DNA of 64,000 nt from contig CAVRIG010000018.1 of assembly GCA_963721175.1 (NCBI GenBank), positions 124,001 through 188,000 on the forward strand, written 5' to 3'. Source of the stretch: Aliishimia sp963721175. Its GTDB lineage: Bacteria; Pseudomonadota; Alphaproteobacteria; Rhodobacterales; Rhodobacteraceae. A model generated the notes under the pieces. It was given only the letters and a program-made list of their open reading frames with translations. It ran no database searches and had not been told where the DNA came from. The position numbers and the translations under genes are program-made. Positions 35,235 to 45,163 of this stretch are shown here, in pieces; positions within the stretch are counted from its first letter, which is position 1; every line of letters starts with the position of its first letter.

Positions 35235-36484
35235 ATGAAACGGATACCAACGATCGTCATCGGCGCGGGCCAGGCCGGCCTTGCCATGAGCCACTGCCTG
35301 ACCGAGCGGTCGGAGCCGCATGTCGTGCTCGAGCGCGGACGAGGTCGGCAATTCCTGGGCGCGCGAGCGGTGGGAGAGCCTCAGCCTGCTAATCGCCAAA
35401 CTGGCAGAGCCGCCTGCCGGGCTATGCCTATTCCGGACCCGACCCGCACGGCTACATGACAATGCCCGAGGTCTCAGACCTACCTGAAATCCTACGCGGC
35501 GATCTCTGCCGCACCGGTCGAAACCGGCGTCACGGTCACCTCCGTGACCGCGGGACGGCGGACCGGTTACGTCGTGATGACCGACAAGGGCGTCTGGCGC
35601 GCGTCGAACGTGGTCCTGGCCAGCGGCGCCTGCAATCGCCCGGCGATTCCGGGCTTCGCGCAGGCACATTCCAGGCCACATCACGCAAGTCTCGCCGCTG
35701 TCCTATCGCAACCCCACGGACTTGCCGGATGGCGGCGTCCTCGTCGTCGGCGCCTCCGCGACAGGCGTGCAACTGGCCGCGGAGATCCATGCGTCCGGCC
35801 GGCCTGTCATCCTCGCGACCGGCAACCACATCCGGATGCCGCGCCACTACCGCGGTCAAGACATCACAGTGGTGATGGACCGCGCCGGGCTGTTCTCGGC
35901 CACGACTCGACAGATGTCGATGACGTCGTCGCGTGTCCGCTCCCTGCCGTCGCTGCAACTTGTCGGCGATCGCACGCGCCGGTTCCTCGACCTCAACGCG
36001 CTGCAGGACGTAGGGCGTCGAGATCGCCGGACGCCTGGTCGGCTGCCGGGACGGTACGCTGCTGTTCTCCGGCGCGCTCGCCAATGCGGCGGCGCTGTCG
36101 GACCTCAAGATGAACCGGGCGCTTGCGGCGATCGATCGCTGGGCGACGGACAGCTGTCAGAGCTTTCCGCGAACCGCCGCGCCGCTTCGCGCCGACCCGC
36201 GTTCCGGACCGGCCGCGGCTGTCCCTGGCGCTCGCGAGCGGTGCGATCTCCACGATCGTCTGGGCTCGGGCTTCCGGCCCGACATGTCGTGGCTGCACCT
36301 GCCGGTCGTTCGACGCAAAAGGGCGGCTGAGGCACGAGGGCGGGGTCGTCGGGTCCGGGCTCTACGTGCTCGGACTGCCGTTCCTGCGCACGCGGCGAGT
36401 CAACCTTTCTCGACGGGGTCGGGGACGATGCGCGCGTGTTGGCCCGACACATTGCCGAAACCCGCAGGCCGAAAGGCCGCATGA
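35235..36484 (+). pseudogene. Flavin-containing monooxygenase / FAD-NAD(P)-binding oxidoreductase, heavily frameshifted
   Basis: The N terminus IPTIVIGAGQAGLAMSHCL is the FAD Rossmann motif. GGVLVVGASATGVQLAAEI is the NAD(P)H Rossmann motif, and GVGDDARVLARHIAE near the 3' end is the usual C terminus. The protein resembles bacterial FMO/TrkA-like monooxygenases of about 400 residues. At least six single-base indels scatter the coding sequence over three frames. No transposon or large deletion is seen. I label it a pseudogene because of the number of breaks, but an insertion-prone sequence would give the same picture. Confidence 0.65.
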
Positions 36485-36501
36485 ACTCGAAGGAATTTCA
36501 G

Positions 36502-37141
36502 ATGGACCAGCAAACCCTACCTCCGACCGCAACGATGAACGGGCGCGGCGCCAGTCAGCCTGAGATGCAAGCGCCCTGCGAGGGCGGATGCGCCTGCGGT
36601 GCCGTTCGCTATCGCGTGACCTCCGCGCCGATGATCGTGCACGCGTGCCATTGCAGCCTGTGCCAGCGGCAGACCGGAAGCTCCAATGCCGTCAACGCGC
36701 TGATCGAAGCCGACCGCATGATCGTCCGGTCCGGCGAGATCGAGGAGATCCTGCTGGACACGCCCAGCGGACACGGACAGCGAAGTCGCGCGATGCGCGT
36801 TTTGCAAGGTCGCGCTCTGGAGCAACTACCTGCGCATGGACTTGGGCGAACATCTGCGGTTTCTGCGTGTGGGCACTCTGGATGACCCGTCGCTGATGCC
36901 GCCGGACGTGCATATCTTCACAAGTACCCGGCAGCCTTGGTACGCTATCGGGGACGATACACCCGCTTTCCAGGAATTCTATCACCGCAAGACGACATGG
37001 TCGCGGGACAGCCTCCAAAGGCTGCAAGAGCTCTCCGAGAAGACAGGGGCACCTTTGAATGGCCGGGGCGCGACGCCTGAAGACCCTGACCATCGCGACA
37101 GAAAAGGAAACGGCGACGTGGCCCGACAATCGACTCCGTGA
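36502..37141 (+). CDS. GFA/CENP-V domain protein (glutathione-dependent formaldehyde-activating family), one frameshift
   Basis: The zinc-binding Cys sets are visible: CEGGCACGAVRY, CHCSLCQRQTGSS and, after the frameshift, CAFCKVALWSNYLRMD. The conserved C-terminal part FTSTRQPWYAIGDDTPAFQEFY follows. ATG 36502 is preceded by AAGGA, which decides it over the in-frame ATG at 36481. One extra base near 36785-36800 separates the halves. The C-terminal 25 residues after EKTGAPL are not typical and may come from another indel. Members bind glutathione adducts; the substrate is unknown. Confidence 0.72.
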
Positions 37142-37485
37142 GCTCTGTTCCGTCGATCACCCGATCATCCAGGCAACCAAGCTCCGGCACTGCCGAATGC
37201 CTGACGTTCGGTCCGCTCGCCACCACCTGCGCCGTGAAGCCGAAGCAAGCCCGAGCCACGTCACGGCCCTGTTCTGCGAGTGGATCTCAAGGTCCGTCGC
37301 GGCTCTCACGTTAGGCGCCGGACCTGCCATACAACAAGAAACACGGCGACACGCAACCCTCACGCCGGCGTATCGCGCGGCATGAATTCTCACAAACCCG
37401 CTTGGACATGCGGTTGCTTGGACTGCTCGCGCCGCGCGGTGTCGACCGAAGCCAGTTTGCAGCATTTGGCTCGCGGCGGCTTTGG
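37142..37485. other. 344-bp region without an intact gene
   Basis: No supported gene. Around 37139-37180 the frame reads RELCSVDHPIIQA, which resembles the N terminus of nitronate monooxygenases, but nothing homologous follows. It may be a fragment or coincidence. Confidence 0.4.
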
Positions 37486-38661
37486 TCATGGTGCAGAAGA
37501 GTTGGCTTTGTCGGCGGCGTGCACGTCGACGATTGGGGCCGGCTGCCGCTGGTCACTGCGGATCGACTTCCACCAGAAGAGAAGAAGCTCGTAAGCCAGC
37601 GCCAGCAGAACCGGCCCGAGAAAAAGCCCGAGCAGACCGAAGGCGAGTGTGCCTCCAAGCAGACCGACGAGGATCACCGGCATCGGCGTCTCGAGCCCGC
37701 GCCCGAGCACGAAAGGCTTCACGACGTGTTCGGTGCTCGCAGCGACGACCATGACAGCGCTGAATGCGACGGCCTCGCCGGACGGGCCACGCACGATCCA
37801 GAACCAGGCGATCAGGGCCGCGACCGCCGGCCAGGGTCCGATCTGAACGATGGCGAGCACGAGAACCGCCAGGGCGAGCAGGCCCGCATGCGGCACACCA
37901 AAGATCAGGAGACCGACCCCGACGATCAGGGCCTGAAGCACCGCCACGCCGATGACGCCACGCGAAATGTTGCGGATCGTGGCACCGGCGACCTGCACGA
38001 AGCGCGCTCCCTGGTCTCCGACCAGATGCAACGCGGCGTCGTTGATCACCGCGACCATGCGCGGGCCAGCCGGAAGCAGCAATGCGGCGACGAGCGTCCC
38101 GGCAGCGACCATGAGCATGCTGCCGGCGAGCGCGGCCACCGCCTTCAGCAGCCACTCCCCGGGCAGCACCATGGTGTGAGCGTACTTGCCGACGAAGGCG
38201 GATGTGTCGCCGGCCGCTTCCGCCCAGGCGGCATGGAGGCCGGGGCCGATGACGGGCAACCTGGCGATCGCCTCTGGCACCGGCGGCAGCGCGGTTTCTC
38301 CGGAGCCGACGTGACGCGCAAGCGCCTCCAGCGATCCCACCGCGCTCGCGCTCAGCATGGCCGCCGGGCCGAACACGATCGCGAGGCCGACGAGCGCCAC
38401 GAGCGCGGCAGAGATCCAGTCCCGTCCGCCAAGGCGCCTCCGTGTCCAGTCGAACAGAGGAAAGAGCGCGACCGCGAGGATCACCGACCAGAGCAGCACC
38501 GACAGGAACGGGCGGATCACGGCCTCGGCGGCCAGGAGAAAGGCCGCGAGAAGGCCGATCTTGATCGTCAGTTCGATCGCGATCCGCTCCGCGCTGCGTT
38601 CCGCTCCTGCGAACGAGGGCACGCCGCCCAACTCCCGGTCGACGGACTCAGGCGCCGACAT
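37486..38661 (-). CDS. AI-2E family transporter (PerM/YdiK-like)
   Basis: The 391-residue membrane protein has about seven to eight TM segments and the family signatures FLSVLLWSVILAVALFPLFD, IGVAVLQALIVGVGLLIFGV and IGPWPAVAALIAWFWI. LFLGPVLLALAYELLLFW is at the end. This family (PF01594) includes AI-2 exporters and Na+/H+ antiporter-like proteins; the substrate is not predictable. I prefer ATG 38661 (MSAPESVDREL); a TTG at 38676 would add five residues. The start overlaps the upstream membrane-protein gene by 14 bp, so they form a two-gene operon. Confidence 0.85.
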   Translation of the reverse strand: MSAPESVDRELGGVPSFAGAERSAERIAIELTIKIGLLAAFLLAAEAVIRPFLSVLLWSVILAVALFPLFDWTRRRLGGRDWISAALVALVGLAIVFGPAAMLSASAVGSLEALARHVGSGETALPPVPEAIARLPVIGPGLHAAWAEAAGDTSAFVGKYAHTMVLPGEWLLKAVAALAGSMLMVAAGTLVAALLLPAGPRMVAVINDAALHLVGDQGARFVQVAGATIRNISRGVIGVAVLQALIVGVGLLIFGVPHAGLLALAVLVLAIVQIGPWPAVAALIAWFWIVRGPSGEAVAFSAVMVVAASTEHVVKPFVLGRGLETPMPVILVGLLGGTLAFGLLGLFLGPVLLALAYELLLFWWKSIRSDQRQPAPIVDVHAADKANSSAP

Positions 38662-39181
38662 GGCGTCTTCGGCCAATCAGCCGTGACCCGAGGACCAGCG
38701 CGGTCACGGCCAGCACAGCCAGACCGAGCAGGACCCAGACATACTCCTCGAAAAGGGCGACCACCAACGTCGCGCCCACAAGCGCCGCGCCAACGATCAT
38801 CAACCGCCAATTGCCGAAGGCACCTGCGGTGAACGTGCCCAATGCGAGGATCAGCCCGCTCGTGAGACCGGTGTCGGCATTGGCCATGCGCCCGGTGCTT
38901 ACGAAGAGGTAGACGCATTGTATCGCGACGAAGACACCGATCCAGTGGACCAGAATGGCGACGGCATCGAGCCTGCTGCTACGCGCTCGACCGGCGTACA
39001 TACGCACGGCAGCGAAAGAAATCCCGGCGAACAGGATGACCAGAATGGTCCAGAAAGACCGAGTGGACGCCACCGACACGTCTGAGCTCGCAATAGCGAC
39101 AAATGCCAGCGCGATCATCACCGCGCCAATTGCTCCCTCGACAATCGGCCGACCACCAAGTCGGTGGGCCAGCTTGCTCAT
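38648..39181 (-). CDS. Small integral membrane protein, DUF308/HdeD-like appearance
   Basis: The 177-residue protein consists almost wholly of five to six TM helices (for example GAIGAVMIALAFVAIASSDV, SFWTILVILFAGISFAAV, LVHWIGVFVAIQCVYLFV, LILALGTFTAGAFG, YVWVLLGLAVLAVTALVLG). I do not recognise a definite family; the pattern is like acid-resistance HdeD proteins. ATG 39181 gives MSKLAHRLGG; a TTG two codons earlier is less likely. It overlaps the AI-2E transporter gene by 14 bp and is probably expressed with it. Confidence 0.6.
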   Translation of the reverse strand: MSKLAHRLGGRPIVEGAIGAVMIALAFVAIASSDVSVASTRSFWTILVILFAGISFAAVRMYAGRARSSRLDAVAILVHWIGVFVAIQCVYLFVSTGRMANADTGLTSGLILALGTFTAGAFGNWRLMIVGAALVGATLVVALFEEYVWVLLGLAVLAVTALVLGSRLIGRRRHVGA

Positions 39182-39532
39182 TTCCAAATCCCCCTTCTCG
39201 GCTGTCCATGCCGGCCATGGTTCTGATCAGGATCGACGGATTCGATACATCCCGGTCGTCGTGACATTCCTGACCTCTGATCCCGCAGTGTATGCCATTC
39301 TCGCGGTGGCGGCCCCCTATGTCGAGCTTGAATTTCGCGGAGCGTCGAACGCATTCCTCTACCATCCGCCGCCATCAACCCAACCGCTCAGAAGCGTGTG
39401 CCGACCTTGCTGGATCCACGCGATATCGCTTACGACTTCCTGTTCACCGACAGCGTATGGCTCGGCCTGATGGCAGCAGTTTCAACGACCCGAGCCCGAT
39501 TCCCTCGCATTCGGCTTACCCGCCCTCACGTT
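39182..39532. other. 351-bp region without a supported gene
   Basis: Short frames on both strands (for example PTLLDPRDIAYDFLF on the plus strand near 39400) lack RBS and clear homology. It separates an intact operon from the broken hupE-like gene and may hold the promoter of the minus-strand membrane-protein gene. Confidence 0.4.
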
Positions 39533-40573
39533 TCATGCGCAAAATGCAGCAATGCGATCCACGATCCAAAAATGCCGCTGAGACCCCGATGACGTGAGGC
39601 GCGGCCCGCTCGACAAATTCCGCAACACCTCGCAGGGCGGACAAGAGACGGAGTGACCACAGCATTCCCCACACCGCGCCGATGAAAGCGAGTTGCCCGG
39701 TCTCGACGGCGACATCAAACGCCAAGAGCGCAAGTGGCAGCTCGCCTTCGGGAAATCCAATCTCGGACAATGCACCGGCGAAGCCGAAGCCATGCAGCAA
39801 TCCGAAGCAGAAGGCGATCACCCAGGGCCATCGCGCGGTCAGACTTGATGCACCACGGCGCAAACGGACAGTTTCGCTCGCAAGCAAGAGAATGGAAAAC
39901 GCAATCGCGGCTTCGACCGGCGGCGCCGAAACGCGAACCACGCCAAACGTGGCCATCGCCGATGCAATCGAATGCGCAAAAGTGAACGCGATTATGGTCC
40001 ACAGGATCGTTCGCGCGTGGCCCACGATCATGAGCAGCGCCAATGTTAACAGCAACTGATCGTATCCACTCAAGATACGGCTGACACCAGGTGCGACAAA
40101 CGCGAACGCAATCGTGAACGGGCCGCCTGTCTACGCCGAGACTTGGAACCAAGGCTGGGACGGCCGTATGATGGATGTAGTGCTCTCGGCGTTGTCCAAA
40201 TTCACGCGCACCAGCACGTCGAATATCGTGCCGTGCCGCCCAGTGAACCGATGCCGCGACCGGCCAATCCGCCTGGCGCATCCATGACACATCTTTCGAC
40301 CAGGGAATCCGAAAGCTCCCGGCGGTGCGGCGGCATGACGTCGCGCATCCCATCCGGAAGCTTGAGGCGAACGGGAAGCGGCAATCCCGAAGACTCCGGC
40401 GTTCGCCACAGAAAATCACAACGGTCGACAGCCTTTTGGGTGATTTCCAGATCGGCAGGTCGCGCATCGTGGGCCTGCGCCGCGAACGACGTTTCGACCA
40501 GCGCCGCCAAGCTCAAGAAACCAAGCGCTACTACTGTGCCCACGCGGCGATGAAGCGCGCAGCACGTGATCAC
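39533..40573 (-). pseudogene. HupE/UreJ_2 family membrane protein, disrupted
   Basis: An N-terminal signal and extracytoplasmic domain (LAALVETSFAAQAHDARP, DVLVRVNLDNAES) lead to the family core: FAFVAPGVSRILSGYDQLLLTLALLMIVG, FTFAHSIASAMATFGVV and GLLHGFGFAGALSEIGFPEGE with its His metal ligands. Such proteins are thought to move nickel or cobalt. A frameshift near 40230, an in-frame TAG at 40131-40133 (probably TGG in the ancestor, SA-W-TGGPF) and a frameshift near 39570 break it. The intact C terminus would read FWIVDRIAAFCA. Only the membrane part after the TAG remains open. Confidence 0.7.
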
Positions 40574-40983
40574 TTGGCAACGTCTGATGCTGACGCTTCA
40601 ACCGGTCGAACCAAAGGGGGCAGCACTTGCCTGACGTACTGTGGATGACCTGGTGCTTTTCCCCTGTGACGTTGTTCTGGACCTACGGTGACGTATCGAC
40701 CAGCAGCGCCATTAACACTGCATTTTTCTGCGGGACCGCGCCTTTTTTTCTCAGATTGGCAACCGTAGTTCCGGACTTCGCGCCCTTTGCGCATCAGGAC
40801 TTGGTTGAGCGTTTCGGCGCACACTGCGAGATGCCTCGCCAAGGCGCCAGCCTCCCTAGGACATCTCGTGCGGAGCGACAGCCTGAGTGTCCTGCGGGGT
40901 GCTGTCGTTCTGGTCTGTGGCAGGGGCCAGCGGAAGTAGAAGATGCCATGCCGTGATTTGCTGAGATACGCATGTAGCTTCAT
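40570..40983 (-). pseudogene. Tyrosine integrase N-terminal remnant next to tRNA-Ala
   Basis: The frame begins MKLHAYLSKSRHGIFYFRWP and continues TLRLSLRTRCPREAGALARHLAVC. This is the N-terminal arm-binding/SAM-like beginning of Rhodobacterales phage-type tyrosine recombinases. Homology fades after about residue 65 and no catalytic R-H-R-Y domain is present in the 137 residues. It starts 65 bp from the 3' end of tRNA-Ala(GGC), the usual position for an integrase using that tRNA as attachment site. I read it as the relic of an integrated element whose cargo may be the broken genes to the left. Confidence 0.6.
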
Positions 40984-41047
40984 CGTGTGTCACACCTGTG
41001 TGTCACACCACTCTAATGTTCAGCTATCATGTTGATCTGTAAGGGCT

Positions 41048-41123
<76 letters not shown>

Positions 41124-41216
41124 ATCTGCACGGACTTCGCTCGAAATCCGTGCGCCGCTCTTAGGCGTTGGCCGCGTCCGGATCAAGCGGAATTTGGACC
41201 CGGAACGGCAGCGGTT

Positions 41217-41537
41217 TCAGGACTCGTCATCCTCCGACGCGACGTCGGCGATGTCATCCAGAGACACGTTGTCCTCTTCGTCCTCGTCGAGGATATCGTC
41301 GTCCAGATCGACATCGACCTCGTCTTCTTCTTCAACGACCTCCGATTCCTCTTCGGTCTTGGCCTTGGCCTTGGTGGCCGAATCTTCCGCATCAGCCGTG
41401 ATCTGACGGGACTTGCCCGTATCCAACTCCACGACCTCGCCCGTATACGGGCTGACGATCGGGTTCGCGTTCAGGTCGTAGAACCGTTTGCCAGTCGTGG
41501 GGCAGACGCGCTTCGTGCCCCATTCTTCCTTGGGCAT
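41217..41537 (-). CDS. FYDLN acid domain protein (TIGR02300 family)
   Basis: The 106-residue protein has MPKEEWGTKRVCPTTGKRFYDLNANPIVSPYTGE, the defining FYDLN motif of a small alphaproteobacterial family. An extremely acidic tail follows (EEEDEVDVDLDDDILDEDEEDN). The function is unknown; conserved Cys and the acidic tail suggest nucleic-acid or ribosome association. ATG 41537 gives the conserved start. It lies directly upstream of tRNA-Ala on the same strand. Confidence 0.85.
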   Translation of the reverse strand: MPKEEWGTKRVCPTTGKRFYDLNANPIVSPYTGEVVELDTGKSRQITADAEDSATKAKAKTEEESEVVEEEDEVDVDLDDDILDEDEEDNVSLDDIADVASEDDES

Positions 41538-41696
41538 TGCATATACCTCTTGCAAAAACTGCCAGTCTTGTCGACGATTCAGGCCAACTGCCACAGGCGG
41601 CAGGCCGAGTCAAAGCCAAATGCACAGGGGCCGCCAACGCCTCCTGTGCCGCGCACGAACGATCGTGCGGACAACTTGGACGAGCAGGTACGTGGG

Positions 41697-42389
41697 ATGC
41701 GACAGGCCCTGATTCAAGGCGACCCTCCGATCGAGGTCCTTTTGCGGCGGTCGGCGCGGGCGCGCCGGATCACTCTGCGGGTATCGCGGATGGACGGACG
41801 CGTGACCTTGACGCTTCCCCACGGCGTGCCGGAGGCCGAGGCGCTGGATTTCGCGGACACGCGCGAGGACTGGATCCGCAAGCAGTTGCAGAGACGGGCT
41901 CCCCTGGCGCAGGTCGCCATCGGCAATGCGCTGCCCGTGCTCGGAGAAATGCGGCGGATCGTGCCCGGCACCGATCGGCAAGTCCTGCTGCGACCCGGCG
42001 AGATTGCCGTGCCGGGACCGGAGGCGCGTGTGCCGCGGCGGCTGGAGGCGTGGCTGAAGGAGACGGCGCGCGCGGAGCTGGCATTTGCCTCCGATCGCTA
42101 CGCGCAGGCGCTCGGGCGCAGCTATGGCAAACTGACGTTGCGGGACACGCGGTCGCGCTGGGGATCCTGCAGCAGCGCCGGCGCGCTGATGTATTCCTGG
42201 CGGCTGATCATGGCGCCGGCGGAGGTGCTGGCCTATGTCGCCGCGCACGAGGTGGCGCATCTGGCCGAGATGAATCATTCGAAGGCCTTCTGGTCCACGG
42301 TCCAACGCATCCACGGCGATTATCGGAATCCCCGCGCATGGTTGCGGCGCGAAGGTCATACCCTTCACGGATACAGGTTCGCGGATTGA
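41697..42389 (+). CDS. YgjP/SprT-like M48-type metallopeptidase (COG1451)
   Basis: The 230-residue protein is a YgjP-like metallopeptidase. Zinc-site HEVAH is in YVAAHEVAHLAEMNHSKAFW, with the third ligand His in MNHSKAFW. TRSRWGSCSSAG is the conserved substrate region before it. N-terminal RSARARRITLRVSRMDG matches family members. The proteins are soluble and their substrates are unknown. I chose ATG 41697; frames extending upstream overlap the divergent FYDLN gene promoter. Confidence 0.82.
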   Translation: MRQALIQGDPPIEVLLRRSARARRITLRVSRMDGRVTLTLPHGVPEAEALDFADTREDWIRKQLQRRAPLAQVAIGNALPVLGEMRRIVPGTDRQVLLRPGEIAVPGPEARVPRRLEAWLKETARAELAFASDRYAQALGRSYGKLTLRDTRSRWGSCSSAGALMYSWRLIMAPAEVLAYVAAHEVAHLAEMNHSKAFWSTVQRIHGDYRNPRAWLRREGHTLHGYRFAD

Positions 42390-42420
42390 CGCCAGCGGAT
42401 TTTGTGATCACACACGTTGG

Positions 42421-43071
42421 ATGGCAAGACGATCCGGCCTTTCCACACAGACAAGCCCCGCGCATGACCAGGTGTACCGCCGGCTGCGCAGTCGGATCAT
42501 GCATGGCGACATCCTGCCGGGGCAGGCGCTGACGCTGCGGGGGATCGGACAGGAATACGGCGTCTCCATGACCCCCGCGCGCGAAGCGGCGCGCAGGCTG
42601 GTGGCAGAAGGTGCGTTGTCGTTCAGTTCTTCGGGGCGGATCGCCACACCGGAACTCAGCAACGAGCGGATCGAAGAGTTGGCCGCACTTAGGGCACTGA
42701 TCGAGGTCGAACTGGCCTCGCGCGCCTTGCCGCGGGCGCATATCGCGCTCATCGAACGGCTACAGACGATCAACGGCGAGGTGGCGGAGGCGGTGGCCCA
42801 TCGCGATGCCGTGCGTTACATCCGCACCAACCTGGAGTTTCACCGCACGCTGTACCTGCGCGCCCAGGCCCCGGCGATGCTCGCCATGACCGAAACCGTC
42901 TGGCTGCAGATGGGCCCCACCATGCGCAGTCTTTACGGTCGGCTCCGGCGCACCGAACCGCCGCAATACCATCGCCAGATCATCGCCGCATTGCGCGCCG
43001 GAGACGAACCCAGCCTGCGGATCGCGGTGCGCTCGGACGTGACGCAGGGCCTTCGGATGCTGGCAAGCTGA
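42421..43071 (+). CDS. GntR-family transcriptional regulator (FCD type)
   Basis: The 216-residue protein has a winged HTH (QVYRRLRSRIMHGDILPGQ, LRGIGQEYGVSMTPAREAARRLV) and an FCD ligand domain (RALIEVELASRAL, FHRTLYLRA with metal His). The FadR/FCD group responds to organic acids. The adjacent convergent gene encodes a 2OG-Fe(II) oxygenase; a regulatory link is possible but unproven. Confidence 0.87.
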   Translation: MARRSGLSTQTSPAHDQVYRRLRSRIMHGDILPGQALTLRGIGQEYGVSMTPAREAARRLVAEGALSFSSSGRIATPELSNERIEELAALRALIEVELASRALPRAHIALIERLQTINGEVAEAVAHRDAVRYIRTNLEFHRTLYLRAQAPAMLAMTETVWLQMGPTMRSLYGRLRRTEPPQYHRQIIAALRAGDEPSLRIAVRSDVTQGLRMLAS

Positions 43072-43081
43072 CCTTCGCGGA

Positions 43082-44056
43082 TCAGGCGGGAATCGAGGGA
43101 TGATCGATGACGCCCTTCCAGACTTCGCGCCCGGCGAAGGTGTCCAGGAGTTGCCAGCCATAAGTCTCCGCCACACCGGTTTCGCCCTGACGATCCGCAG
43201 GCGTGACCGGCGCCGACAGGGCGGGTTCGAGGAAGAAGCCAACCGATTGGCGCGCGCCCTGCCCGGCCAGGACACGGTGCGGCGTCGCCGGGACCGCCCC
43301 GCGGGTCATGTGTGTCATCACGTCGCCGACATGGACCGAGATCGCGTTCTCCGCCATCGGAATGTCGCGGAACCGGCCGTCGATCCCCTGCGCCTGAAGC
43401 CCGGGCTGCGCCTGCCACAGCAGCGACAACCCGGAGGCATCGGTGTGCCGGCCGCCGCAGACGCGCGCGCCATCCGTCTCGACCGAGGGAGAGAGCGCGC
43501 CGTCGGGATAATTCAGGAACCGCAGGGTGGAATGGCTGCCCTCGAACCGCGCGCGGATCGCGTCGGCGTCGAACCCGGCAGAGCGTCCGATCGACAGGAT
43601 CATCACCTGCGCCACGTGGTTGAGGTGGTCATAGTGGGCCCGCACCGTCTCCCGCCAACCGGGCAGGATCGTCGGGTTGGGCCACGGCGTGGGTTCGGTC
43701 AGTATATCCATTCCGGGCAGGTCGGCACCCGGGTCCGGCCGCTCCGGCCCGACATCGAAAAACTCGTTCTGCAACACCCTGCTCTTGGTGCGCGGCCAGA
43801 AGCCGCGATAGGCGTTCGCGTTGCCGGAAACGAGCAGGCGTGTGGCAAGGCGGATCTTCTCCTCCTCGGGGATGCCGAAGATCCTCAGCCCGGCGCGCGC
43901 ACGTTCATCGACCCTGTCCGCTTCCGGGTGGCCGGTGATCACGACGGCACCAGTCCGCTTCAATCCGGCCCAGAGTGCTGCATCACAGGCGTCCCGCACC
44001 GGGCTCGGCGGCCCGAAGAGCGCGCCGATATCGATGCTGCCCACGCTGTCCGACAT
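43082..44056 (-). CDS. 2-oxoglutarate/Fe(II)-dependent oxygenase (isopenicillin N synthase family)
   Basis: The 324-residue protein shows DIOX_N and 2OG-FeII_Oxy domains. The iron ligands are in CGGRHTDASGLSLLWQ (His, Asp) and ATPHRVLAGQG (distal His), with the 2OG-binding Arg in GARQSVGFFLEP. Start MSDSVGSIDIGALF fits the family, whose members begin with I-D-I/L. It hydroxylates or oxidises a small substrate in the cytoplasm; the substrate is unknown. It converges on the GntR gene with a 10-bp gap. Confidence 0.85.
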   Translation of the reverse strand: MSDSVGSIDIGALFGPPSPVRDACDAALWAGLKRTGAVVITGHPEADRVDERARAGLRIFGIPEEEKIRLATRLLVSGNANAYRGFWPRTKSRVLQNEFFDVGPERPDPGADLPGMDILTEPTPWPNPTILPGWRETVRAHYDHLNHVAQVMILSIGRSAGFDADAIRARFEGSHSTLRFLNYPDGALSPSVETDGARVCGGRHTDASGLSLLWQAQPGLQAQGIDGRFRDIPMAENAISVHVGDVMTHMTRGAVPATPHRVLAGQGARQSVGFFLEPALSAPVTPADRQGETGVAETYGWQLLDTFAGREVWKGVIDHPSIPA

Positions 44057-44138
44057 GCTGTCAGGCTACGCCTGAATCTCGACGCAAGGAAACGGAAATC
44101 ACCGCGTCCCCGACGGACGCGCGGTCAGTTTCGCTCGC

Positions 44139-45104
44139 TCAGGCCGCAAGCCCCTTCCGGCCCATGTCGAGGAACTTGCGCCGCCGGTTCGCGACCAACT
44201 CCTCGGGCGACTGCGCGGCCAGTTCGCCCAGCATCGCCGCCACCGCCTGGCGCACGCCCTCGACCACCGAGGGAGAGTCGCGATGCGCGCCGCCCAGCGG
44301 CTCCTTGATGATGCGGTCGATCACGCCGAGCCCCTGGAGGTCCTGCGCTGTGAGGCGCAGCGCCTCGGCTGCCTCGCGCATCTTCTCGGCATCCTTCCAC
44401 AGGATCGACGCGCAGCCTTCGGGCGAGATCACCGAGTAGACGGAGTGTTCGAGCATCGCGACGCGGTTCGCCGTGGCGAACGCGACCGCACCGCCCGATC
44501 CGCCCTCGCCGATGACGACCGACACCAGCGGAACACCGATCTGCAGGCATTTCTCGGTGGCGCGCGCGATCGCTTCGGACTGTCCGCGCTCTTCCGCGCC
44601 CTTGCCGGGATAGGCGCCGGGCGTGTCGACCAGCGTGATAACCGGCAACCCGAAGCGATCGGCGAGATCCATGAGACGGATCGCCTTGCGGTAGCCCTCG
44701 GGCCGTGCCATGCCGAAATTTCGTTCGATCCGCGTGCGGGTGTCGTTCCCCTTCTCGTGCCCGATCACGACGACCGCCTGATCCTCGAAGCGCGCCAGTC
44801 CGCCCATCACAGCCTGGTCGTCGGCAAAGTTCCGGTCCCCGGCCAGCGGCGTGTACTCCTGAAACATCTGGTCGATGTAATCCTTGCAATGCGGCCGTTC
44901 GGGATGCCGCGCGACCTGGCACTTCCGCCAGGGGGTCAGCGCCTTGTAGAGGTCTGTGAGCATCACGGACGCCTTCGCGTCCAGCGCCGCGGCCTCCTTG
45001 GAGATGTCCATCTCCCCTTCCGAAGCCCGGGCGATGGCACGCAACTCCTCCGCCTTGCCCTCGATCTCGGCCAGCGGCTTCTCGAAATCCAGATATTGCG
45101 TCAT
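44139..45104 (-). CDS. accA: Acetyl-CoA carboxylase carboxyltransferase subunit alpha
   Basis: The 321-residue AccA starts MTQYLDFEKPLAEIEGKAEE. It has GHEKGNDTRTRIERNFGMA, LVDTPGAYPGKGAEERGQSEAIA and IGEGGSGGAVAFATANRV, the carboxyltransferase core that binds carboxybiotin and acetyl-CoA with AccD. It catalyses the first step of fatty-acid synthesis. Length and motifs are normal. Longer readings upstream are non-homologous. Confidence 0.97.
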   Translation of the reverse strand: MTQYLDFEKPLAEIEGKAEELRAIARASEGEMDISKEAAALDAKASVMLTDLYKALTPWRKCQVARHPERPHCKDYIDQMFQEYTPLAGDRNFADDQAVMGGLARFEDQAVVVIGHEKGNDTRTRIERNFGMARPEGYRKAIRLMDLADRFGLPVITLVDTPGAYPGKGAEERGQSEAIARATEKCLQIGVPLVSVVIGEGGSGGAVAFATANRVAMLEHSVYSVISPEGCASILWKDAEKMREAAEALRLTAQDLQGLGVIDRIIKEPLGGAHRDSPSVVEGVRQAVAAMLGELAAQSPEELVANRRRKFLDMGRKGLAA

Positions 45105-45163
45105 CGCCTTGCCCTTGGGTCTGCCGTGCCGCACCTTATGGCAGCGTTCCCCTGCCCCTGCAA

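Noticed and set aside
37139..37180. Nitronate monooxygenase gene start (RELCSVDHPIIQA)
   Set aside because: Only about 13 residues look similar and no flavin-binding sequence follows in any frame.
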